NCBI GenBank assembly: GCA_051155755.1
Contig: DAXETY010000010.1
Location: 25,059 to 89,058 of the forward strand
Length of the DNA stretch: 64,000 bases
Origin: DAXETY01 sp051155755
Lineage (GTDB): Bacteria > Desulfobacterota > Desulfobacteria > Desulfobacterales > SG8-13
Direction of reading: 5' to 3'
Shown: positions 1 to 9,796 of the stretch, piece after piece
Layout: each line of letters begins with the position of its first letter
Numbering within the stretch: position 1 is the first letter of the stretch
Translations under genes and position numbers: made by a program
Notes under the pieces: generated by a model
Told to the model about the DNA's origin: nothing
Seen by the model: only the letters and a program-made list of their open reading frames with translations
Databases searched by the model: none

Positions 1-1
1 C

Positions 2-298
2 AGCATTCTGATCAAAGGAGGGCATTCGGAGGGAAGCCGCAGCGATGACCTGTTGTATCTGGTTGAGTCGGACCGGTTTGTCACGCTTTCCGGCCCCCGG
101 ATCGAAACGGTCAACACCCACGGCACCGGCTGCACGCTTTCCTCGGCCGTCGCCGCCCGGCTGGCCTGTGGCGCGGACATCGAAACCGCGGTTCGGGATG
201 CCAAAGCTTTTATTACCGGCGCGATCAAAGCCGGTGCGGCCTATCGGCTGGGACACGGCCACGGCCCGGTGCATCATTTTCACCGCTTCTGGAAGTAG
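2..298 (+). CDS. thiD: Hydroxymethylpyrimidine/phosphomethylpyrimidine kinase, C-terminal part (5' end outside window)
   Basis: Only the last ~98 residues are present; the reading frame is open from base 2. The visible part carries the ribokinase-fold signature of ThiD: the KGGH turn, the NTHGTGCTLSSAVAA anion-hole/catalytic motif (its Asp-equivalent position is GTGC here, as in many ThiD), and the family's usual C-terminal GHGPVHHF ending. By family knowledge ThiD phosphorylates HMP and HMP-P in the cytoplasm for thiamine synthesis. The final residues and stop leave no room for a ThiE domain after the kinase, so any fusion would have to be upstream. It converges with the nuclease-like gene that ends 15 bases downstream. 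Confidence 0.88.
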   Translation, partial: SILIKGGHSEGSRSDDLLYLVESDRFVTLSGPRIETVNTHGTGCTLSSAVAARLACGADIETAVRDAKAFITGAIKAGAAYRLGHGHGPVHHFHRFWK

Positions 299-313
299 AC
301 AGCCTTTTCAGCA

Positions 314-1399
314 TCAGGTCTTGTGCGTCTTCAGTTTTAATTCATTGGCGGAATAGCCGAACATGGAAAGGACCGAGTGGGCCAGGCGAACGGCCTCTTC
401 GGCATGCAGGCGGGTTTCCACGAATATGTTGGTGCCTTCGATATTGAGCGGCATCCGCAGTTCATCCGGATCTTCCCGGAAATAAAAACGTCCGTCCACC
501 GAGTGCCAGAGGAGTTTTTCCAGGTCGCGGTCGTGGCGGGAAACCAGCACGTTGCAGAGTTTGAAAATAAACTGACTCCAGGATTCGACCTCGTAGTCGC
601 GTCCGTTGAATTGAAAACTCTCGATGGATTGGCCTTCGTAGCCGGGCTTGACCGCCTCTTTGAGTTCGATGATCTCCTCACGGGATTCCACGGCCTCGGA
701 CAGCTCCAGGGGTTCCGAGTCGGCTGCAGGCGACTTGATGGAGTGACGGATCAGAAAATCGACGATGCGTTCCTTCTCGGGCCGCAGACCGCAGCTCTTT
801 TCCACGGAATCGGTCAGCAATTCCACGATGCGGGGGTCCGGCTCGGCCAGCATGCGGCTCCAGTTGTCGCCAATGGCCTTTTCCAGCACCCGGCCGCTGC
901 GTTTTCGATGCATCGACTCGGCCGTCTTCAGCGACATGCCCGACAACACGTTTTTTCTGGCCAGCAGCTCCACGAGCGGTAGGGCCGCATCGCGGGGATT
1001 TTGCTTCTGCAGGTCGAGGGAGCAGAACCGTTTCCGTTCGGTGGGGCCTTCGCTGAAAGCCAGAAAAAACCACCACAGCACCCCGTTGGTCAGCACTGCC
1101 AGCTTGACGCCTTCCTGCAGGGCACAGCCGAGCAACTGCTTCTGCTGGGGGGCCAATTCGTCTCCGACTTTCTTTACGTCGATAAACACCTTGTCCATTT
1201 TGTTGATGCGCAAGGCGTAATCCACGCGCTGAGACTTGACCGGATGATCGGGCTTCACCTCTTCCACGTTGAAAATATCCCAGCCGAGAAGCGAGAGCAC
1301 GCGAATGACCAGGGCCTGCTTGGTGGAGGCCTCGTCCAGACTCCCGATGCGTTTGTTTTTCTTCACACTTTCAATGTATTCGGCAACTGCTTTTTCCAT
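314..1399 (-). CDS. Orphan type I restriction HsdR N-terminal-like nuclease domain protein
   Basis: 361 aa. The N-terminal ~130 residues resemble the HSDR_N domain found in type I restriction R subunits: an ALVIRVLSLLGWDIF helix, then VDYAL and, after a short beta hairpin, VFIDVKK, which fits a PD-(D/E)XK nuclease core with Asp in place of the usual Glu. The KLAVLTNGVLWWFFL strand that follows is also typical. The remaining ~230 residues have no helicase motifs and I do not recognise them. No HsdM or HsdS gene is nearby, so a classical restriction system is not supported; stand-alone proteins of this type are common and uncharacterised. DNA binding or cleavage is an inference. It lies downstream of the transglutaminase gene on the same strand but 217 bases away. 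Confidence 0.65.
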   Translation of the reverse strand: MEKAVAEYIESVKKNKRIGSLDEASTKQALVIRVLSLLGWDIFNVEEVKPDHPVKSQRVDYALRINKMDKVFIDVKKVGDELAPQQKQLLGCALQEGVKLAVLTNGVLWWFFLAFSEGPTERKRFCSLDLQKQNPRDAALPLVELLARKNVLSGMSLKTAESMHRKRSGRVLEKAIGDNWSRMLAEPDPRIVELLTDSVEKSCGLRPEKERIVDFLIRHSIKSPAADSEPLELSEAVESREEIIELKEAVKPGYEGQSIESFQFNGRDYEVESWSQFIFKLCNVLVSRHDRDLEKLLWHSVDGRFYFREDPDELRMPLNIEGTNIFVETRLHAEEAVRLAHSVLSMFGYSANELKLKTHKT

Positions 1400-1616
1400 G
1401 ATGACGCCCGTCGGTTTTTTTCAAAGCGAGCCCGGATGGCTTCCTTCACGGCTGCGCCCGGCGGTTAAACGACCGATGATTTTCAGACGATAACCCCTTT
1501 TTAATACAAACATTTCTTTTCAGCAAGCAACTTTTCCGCCGTCGTGTTCCCGTCGGCCTCGAAATGCGGCCGGCAATTGAGCTGAACACTTTTTGAACGT
1601 TATGAAATTCAAATGG

Positions 1617-3608
1617 TTACACGTCCACAGCATTGCGGAAAAAACGTCGTCGTTCGGGTTTGGGTCGAAAGCGGCGTATCCGGCTGCGCAGGTTCCGCAG
1701 CGCCGCGCGGCCGCCTCGATTTCCATAGCGCAAATACGCGTACAGCCGGATGATCGCTTCCACCTCTCCGCTCAGATCGGGCCGCCGGCTGCCGATCCGA
1801 ATCGCGAAATCCAGCGGGCCCTCATGGGGATGCCGCACCAGGCCGGCCCGGGCAAGACGGGCGCAAAATTGCCAGTACGCCTTTTGAGCCGCATCGGAAG
1901 AAGCTTCGCGGGTCTGTGAAAAACCGTAACGGTAGAGCACTGCCAGCAGGAAACAAATCCCGACGGCGAACAGCAGCAAGACCAGTACCGCCGCGGCGCC
2001 TTCGAGCTGGAAACCCATCCGTCCCAGCATGGAACGCTGTCGTTGCGGTGAATACGCCATGACCCAGCGATCCCAACGATTTTCGGCCGCATCCCAGCCC
2101 AACTGGAGCTGATCCCACAGCTCGGAAACCGCTCCGAGGCGTCCCCGAAAGGGCTGCAGATCGGATCGCTCTTCGACCGGCAGCGCTTCGGAGATACCCT
2201 GCAGGATGCGGCTAGGCTCCACCGCCAGGGTCGGATCGCGCCGGGTCCAACCGGATTGCGGAAGCCAGACTTCCACCCAGGCATGGGCGTGCAGTTGGCG
2301 CACCATCCAGTAATCAGCGTAGGGATTGGGTTCGGCTCCCAGATAACCGGCCACCACCCGAGCCGGAATGCCGGCCGCGCGCATCAGAAATGCGAATGTC
2401 GAGGCATAGTGTTCGCAATACCCCTGTCGCGTATCGAACAGCAGGCTGTCGACGGCGTCGTCACCCAGCAGCGGCGGGCGCAGCGTGTAGCGAAAACCGT
2501 TTTCCCGGAAAAACCGCAGGCCCAGATCGACAACGTCTGAAGAGACTCCGGCCTGCTGGCGCCACTGCGCTGCCAGCTTGCGGGCCCTGGGATTCCCCCG
2601 GGCCGGAAGCTGCAGATAACCCGCTTCCCAGAGCTCCGAAGGCCCGGCGCTGCGATAATCCACCCTTGATTCCACCGCGTAGGTATAGTTTTGTTTGACC
2701 TTGCGCCATTTCATCAGGGTGTAATCGGAATAAACGCTCAGACGCCCCCGGGCCTCGACCGGAAGGTCCAGTGCAAAAAGCCACTGCCGGCCGTGCGGTT
2801 CCATGGTTATGGTATATTGAACCGGTCGCCCCCCGAAAACCATCGGCTGCGCCCGGCCCCGCTCCCCGGAACGATGCCAGCTGCGACCGTCGAAGGCATC
2901 AAAGGTCAGTCCGCGCCAGTACAGGTGCTCGATGGCCGGAACCTCATCCTCGAACTCGACTCGAAACGCCACCTCGCGACTCAGGACGATTTCCGATATG
3001 GTTCCGGAGGACAGCACGTCGGAAAATCCGCTGACGGCCTGCTCGGCAGCGATTCCCCACAGCCCGCCGTGCATGCGCGGAAAAAACACGAACAGAACGA
3101 CGGCGATCGGAACGGCCTGGATCAGCAGTCGGGCCGAAACTTTCAGCGGCCTGCGCCAGCCGCCCGGCACCTCGTGCAGGCGCACCAGCACGGCGGTGGT
3201 CACCCAAAGACCGACGGGTACAAACAGGCCCGCCATCAGGGAGCTGGTAAAAAACACCACCGAAACGCCGAGAAAATAGGCCAGAAATAGACTCACGACG
3301 ACATCCCGGTGGGTTTCCACCTCCATTAGCTTCACGGTGGCCAAAATCCAAAGCAAGGCCACCGCGGTGTTGCGATCCAGCGCCCCGCCCGTGCCGACCA
3401 GCACAGCCAAAATTCCGGCAAGGGTCAACAGCCGGCGCGTCCGGGGAGCTGCCGGCGACCGCCCGCTGCGAACCCGGAGCAGCAGGATCGCCCAGGTGGC
3501 AACGCATCCCCCGGCGACCCACCAGGGCAGCCAGCCGATGTGGGGCAACAGATTTACGGCCAGAGCCGCGATCAATGCCGGTATGTGAGCCACGGCCGAA
3601 TGTGTCAT
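1617..3608 (-). CDS. Membrane transglutaminase-like protein (TgpA family)
   Basis: 663 aa from the ATG at 3608, which overlaps the stop of the upstream DUF58 gene by four bases (ATGA), so translation is probably coupled; an upstream in-frame extension was rejected for that reason. The N-terminal ~180 residues form several hydrophobic membrane segments, then a large extracytoplasmic region follows with the transglutaminase core: Cys in RQGYCEHYAS, His in LHAHAWVEVW and Asp in GWTRRDPT. One more membrane helix and a cytoplasmic DUF4129-like tail (RLARAGLVRHPHEGPLDFA) end the protein. TgpA-type proteins are thought to be periplasmic transglutaminases or proteases; the substrate is unknown. MoxR and DUF58 partners upstream make the standard three-gene set. 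Confidence 0.85.
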   Translation of the reverse strand: MTHSAVAHIPALIAALAVNLLPHIGWLPWWVAGGCVATWAILLLRVRSGRSPAAPRTRRLLTLAGILAVLVGTGGALDRNTAVALLWILATVKLMEVETHRDVVVSLFLAYFLGVSVVFFTSSLMAGLFVPVGLWVTTAVLVRLHEVPGGWRRPLKVSARLLIQAVPIAVVLFVFFPRMHGGLWGIAAEQAVSGFSDVLSSGTISEIVLSREVAFRVEFEDEVPAIEHLYWRGLTFDAFDGRSWHRSGERGRAQPMVFGGRPVQYTITMEPHGRQWLFALDLPVEARGRLSVYSDYTLMKWRKVKQNYTYAVESRVDYRSAGPSELWEAGYLQLPARGNPRARKLAAQWRQQAGVSSDVVDLGLRFFRENGFRYTLRPPLLGDDAVDSLLFDTRQGYCEHYASTFAFLMRAAGIPARVVAGYLGAEPNPYADYWMVRQLHAHAWVEVWLPQSGWTRRDPTLAVEPSRILQGISEALPVEERSDLQPFRGRLGAVSELWDQLQLGWDAAENRWDRWVMAYSPQRQRSMLGRMGFQLEGAAAVLVLLLFAVGICFLLAVLYRYGFSQTREASSDAAQKAYWQFCARLARAGLVRHPHEGPLDFAIRIGSRRPDLSGEVEAIIRLYAYLRYGNRGGRAALRNLRSRIRRFRPKPERRRFFRNAVDV

Positions 3609-4570
3609 GAAGATTCGATTCCGGGAAACAGGGCCAGCGCTGTCAGACAGCGATGGCGATGGGCTTCTCCGCCACCGGGTGCAATAACCCGGCCGGGCAA
3701 TTCCAGTCCGTAGGCGTCTCGGTTTCGGTCCGCATCGAGCACCTGTCCACAGAGAATGGAAAGTTTTCGTTCGATGTCCGTTTCCGCAACGGCGTCCCAT
3801 GCGAGAATTCGAATCTCTCCGCGGGCCCCGGTGAAATCCTTGGTGTAAAGCCCCTGTCCGCGGGAAGAAGCTTTCCAGGAGATGCGCTGGAGCGGATCCC
3901 CGGGGCGATAGGCGTTGAGCCCCTGAAAATCCTCACTTCCGGATCGATTCTCGTCGGCGCCTTCGCTGCCGGCGCCGCCGCCGTTTGCGGCAAACGCGGT
4001 CGGCTCCGATCTTTGCGGGGCCGGGTACACAAGACACTCCAGGTGCTCCGCCAAGCAGCGGCGCCGCCGAAACAACCCGAGCGGATGGACGGTCGTCGCC
4101 ACACAGGGACCGGTGATCATCCGACCTCGCTGCCGGGCCGCCATTTTCAAACGTACCCGCCGGTTCTGATCGGCGTGGAGATCGACCTTTCGAAATTCTG
4201 CCCCGGCACCTTCCAGACCGATCTCCACCGTCTGGCCCCCGGCACGACAGTCTCGCACCACGATTTCAAAAACGGCCGGCTCACCGGCAAACACCGGCAG
4301 GGCCTTACCGGAAACCAGCATCACTCCGCTGAGGTTTCGCCAGGTGTGCAGCGTGGAAACCAATCCAACGCCGCCCAGCAGAAACGTAAGCAGAAATCCG
4401 AAATTATTGCCGTAATTGATCGAGCCCACCAGCATGGCGGTCAGCATTACCAGATAGGCCCACCCGTAACGGGTCGGCACCAGCGCTGTCCTGCCATGCC
4501 GACAATTGCCGGGCACCGACAGGCGGGAGACATCGCGGAGCGCACTGGGGACAGGATTGGGTTCGATCAT
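3605..4570 (-). CDS. DUF58 domain protein, MoxR-associated
   Basis: 321 aa. Two hydrophobic segments near residues 33-75 (YGWAYLVMLTAMLVGSINYG and the following FLLTFLLGGVGLVSTL) are followed by a soluble domain carrying the DUF58 signature EDFQGLNAYRPGDPLQRISW at about 215-235, which resembles a von Willebrand A-like fold. It starts three bases after the MoxR stop and overlaps the transglutaminase start by four bases, so the three genes form one operon. In characterised MoxR systems the DUF58/vWA protein acts as partner or substrate of the MoxR AAA+ chaperone. A specific function cannot be read from the sequence. Confidence 0.85.
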   Translation of the reverse strand: MIEPNPVPSALRDVSRLSVPGNCRHGRTALVPTRYGWAYLVMLTAMLVGSINYGNNFGFLLTFLLGGVGLVSTLHTWRNLSGVMLVSGKALPVFAGEPAVFEIVVRDCRAGGQTVEIGLEGAGAEFRKVDLHADQNRRVRLKMAARQRGRMITGPCVATTVHPLGLFRRRRCLAEHLECLVYPAPQRSEPTAFAANGGGAGSEGADENRSGSEDFQGLNAYRPGDPLQRISWKASSRGQGLYTKDFTGARGEIRILAWDAVAETDIERKLSILCGQVLDADRNRDAYGLELPGRVIAPGGGEAHRHRCLTALALFPGIESS

Positions 4571-4573
4571 CGA

Positions 4574-5512
<939 letters not shown>

Positions 5513-5650
5513 AGGGGAGTATTATAGCGTGAATCCTGCACCCGGCCAACTGTTTCCGTGGAGATCGATGGATCGCTCGGCCCTCGCGGCCCCTGCCGGG
5601 TGCGTGGATGCCCGGCGGTTCGTATGACTCCCGAGGGTCTTGATACCGGC

Positions 5651-6490
5651 TCAGCCCAGAAACCGGAAGGCGAAACTGGTAACCACCGACCAGAGCAGCA
5701 CCGCCACGGTTGCAAAAAGACACAGGGCGCCCAGTACCCGATGCGGCAGCCGTTCGCGTTTGCTCTCCTCGTAACCCAGCAGATACCCCAGCAGCGCGCC
5801 GAAAACCAGGCCGCCGCCGTGCCCCCAGTTGTTGATACCGGGCACCAGGAAACCGAAAATGAACAAAACCACCACCCAGGTTCCCACCTGGCGGTAGATC
5901 GCCATACCGTAGCTGCCCCCCCTGCTTTTGCCGAAGTACAGGGCCGCGCCGATCAGGCTGCAAACCGCCGCCGAAGCACCGATGGTAAATCCGATGCCCA
6001 CCAGGTACGAAACCAGAAAGCCGGCCGTGCCGCCCAGTGTGTAGATGGCAAACATCCGGTAGGTGCCGTACTCGCGGATGACCAACGGGGCGAGCTGCCG
6101 GAAGGCGACCATGTTGAAAAAAATGTGCAGAATGCCGGAATGCAGATAGTTGGCCGCCAGCAGGCTCCACCAGCGGCCGAATCGATCGATGGGCACCTTG
6201 CCGGTCATCCCCAGCAGCAGCAGACTGCGGTCGTCGGGAGCCAGAAAGGTAAAAAGATTGGCGGCCATGCTGGTGGATGCGGGGTTGAGCAATATCGCCA
6301 GGACGTACATCACCACATTGACGCCGATGACGCGGTAAACCAGCTGCTGAGGATCGCGCAGGCCCACCGATCCGAACAGCCGCTTCAAGGGCGAATTCGG
6401 ACGCCGCAGCCCGCAATGGGGACAGCGCGGTTCGTCGGCACTGATCAACCGACTGCAATTCGGACACAGCATCGAATTACGCGCTGCCAT
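5651..6490 (-). CDS. Rhomboid intramembrane serine protease with N-terminal zinc ribbon
   Basis: 279 aa. Residues 9-26 hold two CXXC pairs (CPNC and CPHC), a short zinc ribbon facing the cytoplasm. After that come about seven membrane segments. Catalytic features of rhomboids are intact: HIFFN at 122-126, GASAA with the nucleophile Ser173, and His224 in NWGHGGGLVFGALLG. The family cleaves single-pass membrane proteins within the bilayer. The start at 6490 has a GGAG eight bases upstream; an internal ATG at codon 7 is also possible. The gene stands alone, 138 bases downstream of the MoxR start on the same strand. The substrate is unknown. Confidence 0.9.
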   Translation of the reverse strand: MAARNSMLCPNCSRLISADEPRCPHCGLRRPNSPLKRLFGSVGLRDPQQLVYRVIGVNVVMYVLAILLNPASTSMAANLFTFLAPDDRSLLLLGMTGKVPIDRFGRWWSLLAANYLHSGILHIFFNMVAFRQLAPLVIREYGTYRMFAIYTLGGTAGFLVSYLVGIGFTIGASAAVCSLIGAALYFGKSRGGSYGMAIYRQVGTWVVVLFIFGFLVPGINNWGHGGGLVFGALLGYLLGYEESKRERLPHRVLGALCLFATVAVLLWSVVTSFAFRFLG

Positions 6491-6756
6491 GCCGGGCTCC
6501 GATCCTGCGTCCGGTATTGTTGTATCGCAAATGATGCCACCGAAAGACCGGCGTGCGTTGCACGGCGGCGTGCGGTCTGCTTTGCCGGACCTGTAGTAGA
6601 AAGCGCTGCTTTATGATCGAGGATTTCATCGGGTATGGCCGTTCCGACTCGGGGAGATTTTTCGGTTGATGAATTCGGTATAAATCAACAATTGCTTTCC
6701 AACACACCGGTGACAAAATTAGTACCGGTTACCATCCGGTCAAGAAAATTCGAACG
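6491..6756. other. Intergenic stretch without a supported gene
   Basis: Between the rhomboid start and the cytochrome terminator. The part near 6655-6720 is AT-rich and probably holds the rhomboid promoter (reading leftwards), but no -35/-10 pair is convincing. No RNA gene was recognised. Confidence 0.4.
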
Positions 6757-6801
6757 AAAAAGCCGGAGACGCCTTGTCTATACGGGCGCCTCCGGCCTTC
6801 A
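6757..6801 (-). terminator. Rho-independent terminator of the cytochrome c3 gene
   Basis: Read on the minus strand, a 12-bp GC-rich stem (GCCGGAGGCGCC with GGCGTCTCCGGC, one A-C mismatch) closes an 11-nt loop and is followed by TTTTTCG. It lies about 55 bases after the cytochrome stop codon. Confidence 0.8.
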
Positions 6802-6854
6802 ATCGATGCAAAAGGCATCGCGGATGTCAGTTGTGTAAAAAAGGGGACTGCGGA

Positions 6855-7328
6855 TCAGTATTCCGGATGACATTCGATGCAACCGGAAGGACCGGCTTCG
6901 GGCAGTTTTTCGTCCAGCACCATGTAGGATTTCGCCCGCTCCAGATTCCTGGCGCGGATTTCCCGGTGGCAGCCGATGCAGGACTGGTGAAAGGCATACT
7001 TGTAGTATTTGATGGCCTCGTCCGAATAAGAAAGGTAATCGGAGGGCTCCTCCGGCGCTGTGGCCTGGTCGTGGCAGCCGGTGGCCATGCAGCCTTGAAT
7101 CGGCTCTTCGCCCTGCCACTTGTGGTGACAGACCCTGCATTCGGTCGCGAAATGACGGGAATGGGGAAAATCCACCGGTGCTTTGGTCGCCTCGACGCCT
7201 TCAGGCGGTTTGAGCGTGATCACCCCCATGGGAACCACCATCTCATCGCTTTCACCGGAAACTTCCAATGACAGTGCCGCAGTCAACAAAAGCGCCAAAC
7301 AGACAATCACCAGTGCTTTTCGCTCCAT
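6855..7328 (-). CDS. Periplasmic tetraheme cytochrome c (class III, c3-like)
   Basis: 157 aa from the ATG at 7328, which has a GGCGAGG ribosome site; a longer in-frame version adds a tail before the signal peptide and was not used. Residues 1-25 are a Sec signal peptide. Four heme sites follow: CRVCH (64-68), CMATGCH (80-86, CX4CH spacing), CIGCH (117-121) and CIECH (150-154). Additional histidines (His56, His59, His69, His114) can serve as distal ligands. Cytochromes c3 shuttle electrons in the periplasm between hydrogenases or formate dehydrogenases and membrane complexes in sulfate reducers. The gene is divergent from the DUF6599/polyferredoxin redox cluster, suggesting a shared physiological role (inference). 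Confidence 0.9.
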   Translation of the reverse strand: MERKALVIVCLALLLTAALSLEVSGESDEMVVPMGVITLKPPEGVEATKAPVDFPHSRHFATECRVCHHKWQGEEPIQGCMATGCHDQATAPEEPSDYLSYSDEAIKYYKYAFHQSCIGCHREIRARNLERAKSYMVLDEKLPEAGPSGCIECHPEY

Positions 7329-7584
7329 CCTCGCCCCCTTCGGCCAGAAACATTGATAATTCAATCAATTGCATATCGATCGGTTCCGACGCGCTGCAAG
7401 CATTGTTTGCTATATTATTTGAAAAATTGCAACCCCAAAATTTGTACCGGCTCGAACCCATGGCGGAAACGAACACCCCCGGCGATTCGGCGTCAAAGAA
7501 GGGGCGAATCGCACGGTCCGGATTCCATTCGGCCGGATGTCCGCGGTCCGGCATAAACGACGAAAACGGTCGTTCGCTTTGGGT
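7329..7584. other. Divergent intergenic region between cytochrome c3 and DUF6599
   Basis: AT-rich near 7340-7440, which probably contains the leftward cytochrome promoter, though no clear hexamers are seen there. The right end abuts the strong rightward promoter at 7585. No gene is supported. Confidence 0.45.
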
Positions 7585-7613
7585 TTGACAGTACCTGAGA
7601 TTTTATCTATAAA
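7585..7613 (+). promoter_or_regulatory. Sigma-70-type promoter of the DUF6599-DUF362-polyferredoxin cluster
   Basis: TTGACA at 7585-7590 and TATAAA at 7608-7613, separated by 17 nt, followed by an A-run. This is close to the consensus and sits about 47 bases before the chosen DUF6599 start at 7660, supporting that start over a longer open frame from 7537. Confidence 0.75.
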
Positions 7614-7659
7614 AAATGTTTACACTCAAATTCCTGTCCGTTATTTCCCCGTTCCACCC

Positions 7660-8706
7660 ATGCATTTCGAGGCGGTTTTGGAGCGCACGCAACTTACCGG
7701 AAAAACTGAAACCATCATCAGTATCGTGATTCTGACGCTGCTGGTCGCAATCGGTACATCCGTTTTTTACCGGCAGTCTTTCTTTAACCCGGCTGTGCTT
7801 ACGGCCACAGTGCCGGATCGGGCATCCACGGCCGAAAAGGACCAACAAGACGGGTCACCGGCGACAAGCATCGTGCCGTTGCCGGGTTCGGTCATCCCGC
7901 TCTCTGCGCCGGAACGCTTCGACCCCGAAACCCTCTCGGACAAAATCAACGGTAAGGCCGAGCTCTACCTGTCGGCCGGTTTTCAGCGCCTGGAAACCCA
8001 GCGCTTTCGACTCCGCGATACAGCCGAAGCGTGGATGGAGCTTTTTTTGTATGAAATGGGAAACCCGGAAAACGCCTTTGCAGTTTACAGCAGCCAGCAG
8101 CGGGACAATGCGCAGCCGCTGGATGTCAGCCGGTTCGCCTATCGGACGGAAAATGCCCTTTACTGGGTTCATGGCAGCAACTACGCCGAGCTGATTGCAT
8201 CCGAACCTTCCGAATCCCTTCAGCAGGCCATGCTGGCCATTGCAAAATCGATGGTTTCCGGCCGGAAAGTCGAAAAACAGGGCGTGGACCTGCCTTCGAT
8301 CTTCCCGACCCGGGATCGAATCAAGGACAACATCACGCTGATTCCCAGTGACGCGTTCGGCTTTTCCAGACTGGACCGGGTCTACACCGCCGAGTATCAA
8401 ATCCCCGAGGGCACTTTCACCGCGTTTCTGTCCGACCGCGGCACACCGGAAAAAGCCCTGGACGCCGCCGAGGCTTATCGAAGCTTTCTGCTGGAGTTCG
8501 GCGGCCGGCAGCTCGAGTCGCCCGTAAAAGGCGAAACGGCTTCCGGACTCATGGTGGTGGAAATCCTGGGCAGCTATGAAGTGATCTTCTCCCGGGGGCG
8601 TTTTCTGGCCGGTGTCCACGAAGCCCCCGCAATCATGCCGGCCCTGGAGCTGGCAAAATCCATGAAATCACAAATCGATGCATTCATTACCTCCCAATCC
8701 CGTTGA
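7660..8706 (+). CDS. DUF6599 family membrane-anchored protein
   Basis: 348 aa. A single membrane anchor spans about residues 17-36 (TIISIVILTLLVAIGTSVFY); the rest is predicted to be outside the cytoplasm. The core (from SAGFQRLETQRF to the end) consists of repeated alpha/beta stretches such as AEAWMELFLYEMGNPENAF, characteristic of DUF6599 proteins that accompany DUF362 and 4Fe-4S genes in Desulfobacterota. No cofactor-binding motif is visible. It is the first gene after a strong promoter and overlaps the DUF362 gene by 29 bases. The start was chosen because of the promoter position; the true function is unknown. Confidence 0.7.
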   Translation: MHFEAVLERTQLTGKTETIISIVILTLLVAIGTSVFYRQSFFNPAVLTATVPDRASTAEKDQQDGSPATSIVPLPGSVIPLSAPERFDPETLSDKINGKAELYLSAGFQRLETQRFRLRDTAEAWMELFLYEMGNPENAFAVYSSQQRDNAQPLDVSRFAYRTENALYWVHGSNYAELIASEPSESLQQAMLAIAKSMVSGRKVEKQGVDLPSIFPTRDRIKDNITLIPSDAFGFSRLDRVYTAEYQIPEGTFTAFLSDRGTPEKALDAAEAYRSFLLEFGGRQLESPVKGETASGLMVVEILGSYEVIFSRGRFLAGVHEAPAIMPALELAKSMKSQIDAFITSQSR

Positions 8707-9676
8707 TCCCGACCGCCGGCGATTTCTGCTGCGGCTCACCAAGACCGGGCTTGCCGCCCTTGCAGCCGGCGCAATCGGTTACCGGTTTTTCGATCCGAAC
8801 CCGCCCAGCGGAGCGCCGAAGGAGGGCTCCGGTGCCCGGCTGGCCGATTTTTCAATAAACGGAAGCGGACCGCAAATGGCCATCGTGCGCGGCGGTCAGC
8901 GCGAAAAAACCGTCCAGTCGGCTTTGGCTGCGCTGGGCGGCATCGAGCGTTTCGTTCGCCCCGGCGACCGGGTCCTGCTCAAGGTAAATGCGGCCTTTGC
9001 ATCGCCGCCTTCGTTGAATGCCACCAGCCATCCGGAGCTGGTGAAAACCGTCGCCGGTTTGTGCCTGAAGGCCGGCGCCGGCCGGGTGATCGTCACCGAC
9101 AACCCCATCAACGACCCCCAGAGCTGTTTCGACCTGACCGGGATATCCCGGGCCGCCAAAGAAAGCGGTGCCGAAGTCATGTTGCCGGCAACGCGGTATT
9201 TCCGTCCCGTAACGGTACCCGGCGCCACCCTGCTCGAAAACTGGCCGGTGCTGTTCGAACCGTTCCGGTTTGTAAACAAGGTCATCGGCCTGGCACCGGT
9301 CAAGGATCACCACCGCAGCGGGGCTTCCATGACGCTGAAAAACTGGTACGGTCTGCTGGGCGGCCGACGCAATATCTTTCATCAGGACATTCACACCATC
9401 ATAACCGAACTGGGAATGCTGATGCGGCCGACCCTGGTGATCCTGGACGGAACCCAGACCATGATGCAAAATGGACCTACAGGCGGGTCGCTGTCCGATC
9501 TGAAGGATACAAACACCATGATCGTCAGCACCGACGCGGTGGCCGCAGATGCGTTCGGTGCCTCGCTGCTGGAGCGCCGGCTCAGCGATCTGCCCCACAT
9601 TCAGTCTGCCGCCGAGGCCGGTGCCGGTACGGCCGACTGGCGCTCGCTCAACCCGGCGATGATCGAAATAGGATGA
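8678..9676 (+). CDS. DUF362 domain protein with Tat-type signal
   Basis: 332 aa. The N-terminus has a twin-arginine motif (DPDRRRFLLRLTKTGLAALA), then a DUF362 domain from about residue 65: VRPGDRVLLKVNAAF, AGAGRVIVTDNP, and VKDHHRSGASMTLKNWYGLL are typical. DUF362 proteins often accompany 4Fe-4S ferredoxins; their reaction is not established. The gene begins inside the end of the DUF6599 frame, indicating coupled translation, and is followed 120 bases later by the polyferredoxin gene. Export by Tat would fit folding with a cofactor before transport (inference). Confidence 0.8.
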   Translation: MHSLPPNPVDPDRRRFLLRLTKTGLAALAAGAIGYRFFDPNPPSGAPKEGSGARLADFSINGSGPQMAIVRGGQREKTVQSALAALGGIERFVRPGDRVLLKVNAAFASPPSLNATSHPELVKTVAGLCLKAGAGRVIVTDNPINDPQSCFDLTGISRAAKESGAEVMLPATRYFRPVTVPGATLLENWPVLFEPFRFVNKVIGLAPVKDHHRSGASMTLKNWYGLLGGRRNIFHQDIHTIITELGMLMRPTLVILDGTQTMMQNGPTGGSLSDLKDTNTMIVSTDAVAADAFGASLLERRLSDLPHIQSAAEAGAGTADWRSLNPAMIEIG

Positions 9677-9796
9677 GATGGAAAAAGCGGGAAATCCCCT
9701 TGTGCGGGACCCGGCGGAATGAAACCGGCCGGCCGCCGGGCCGCATCCGAGGCCGGGCCGCCGTAAACGATTCGATTTGATCACAGCAGGAACGCA

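Noticed and set aside
7537..7659. Upstream extension of the DUF6599 frame
   Set aside because: It would begin before the promoter at 7585-7613.
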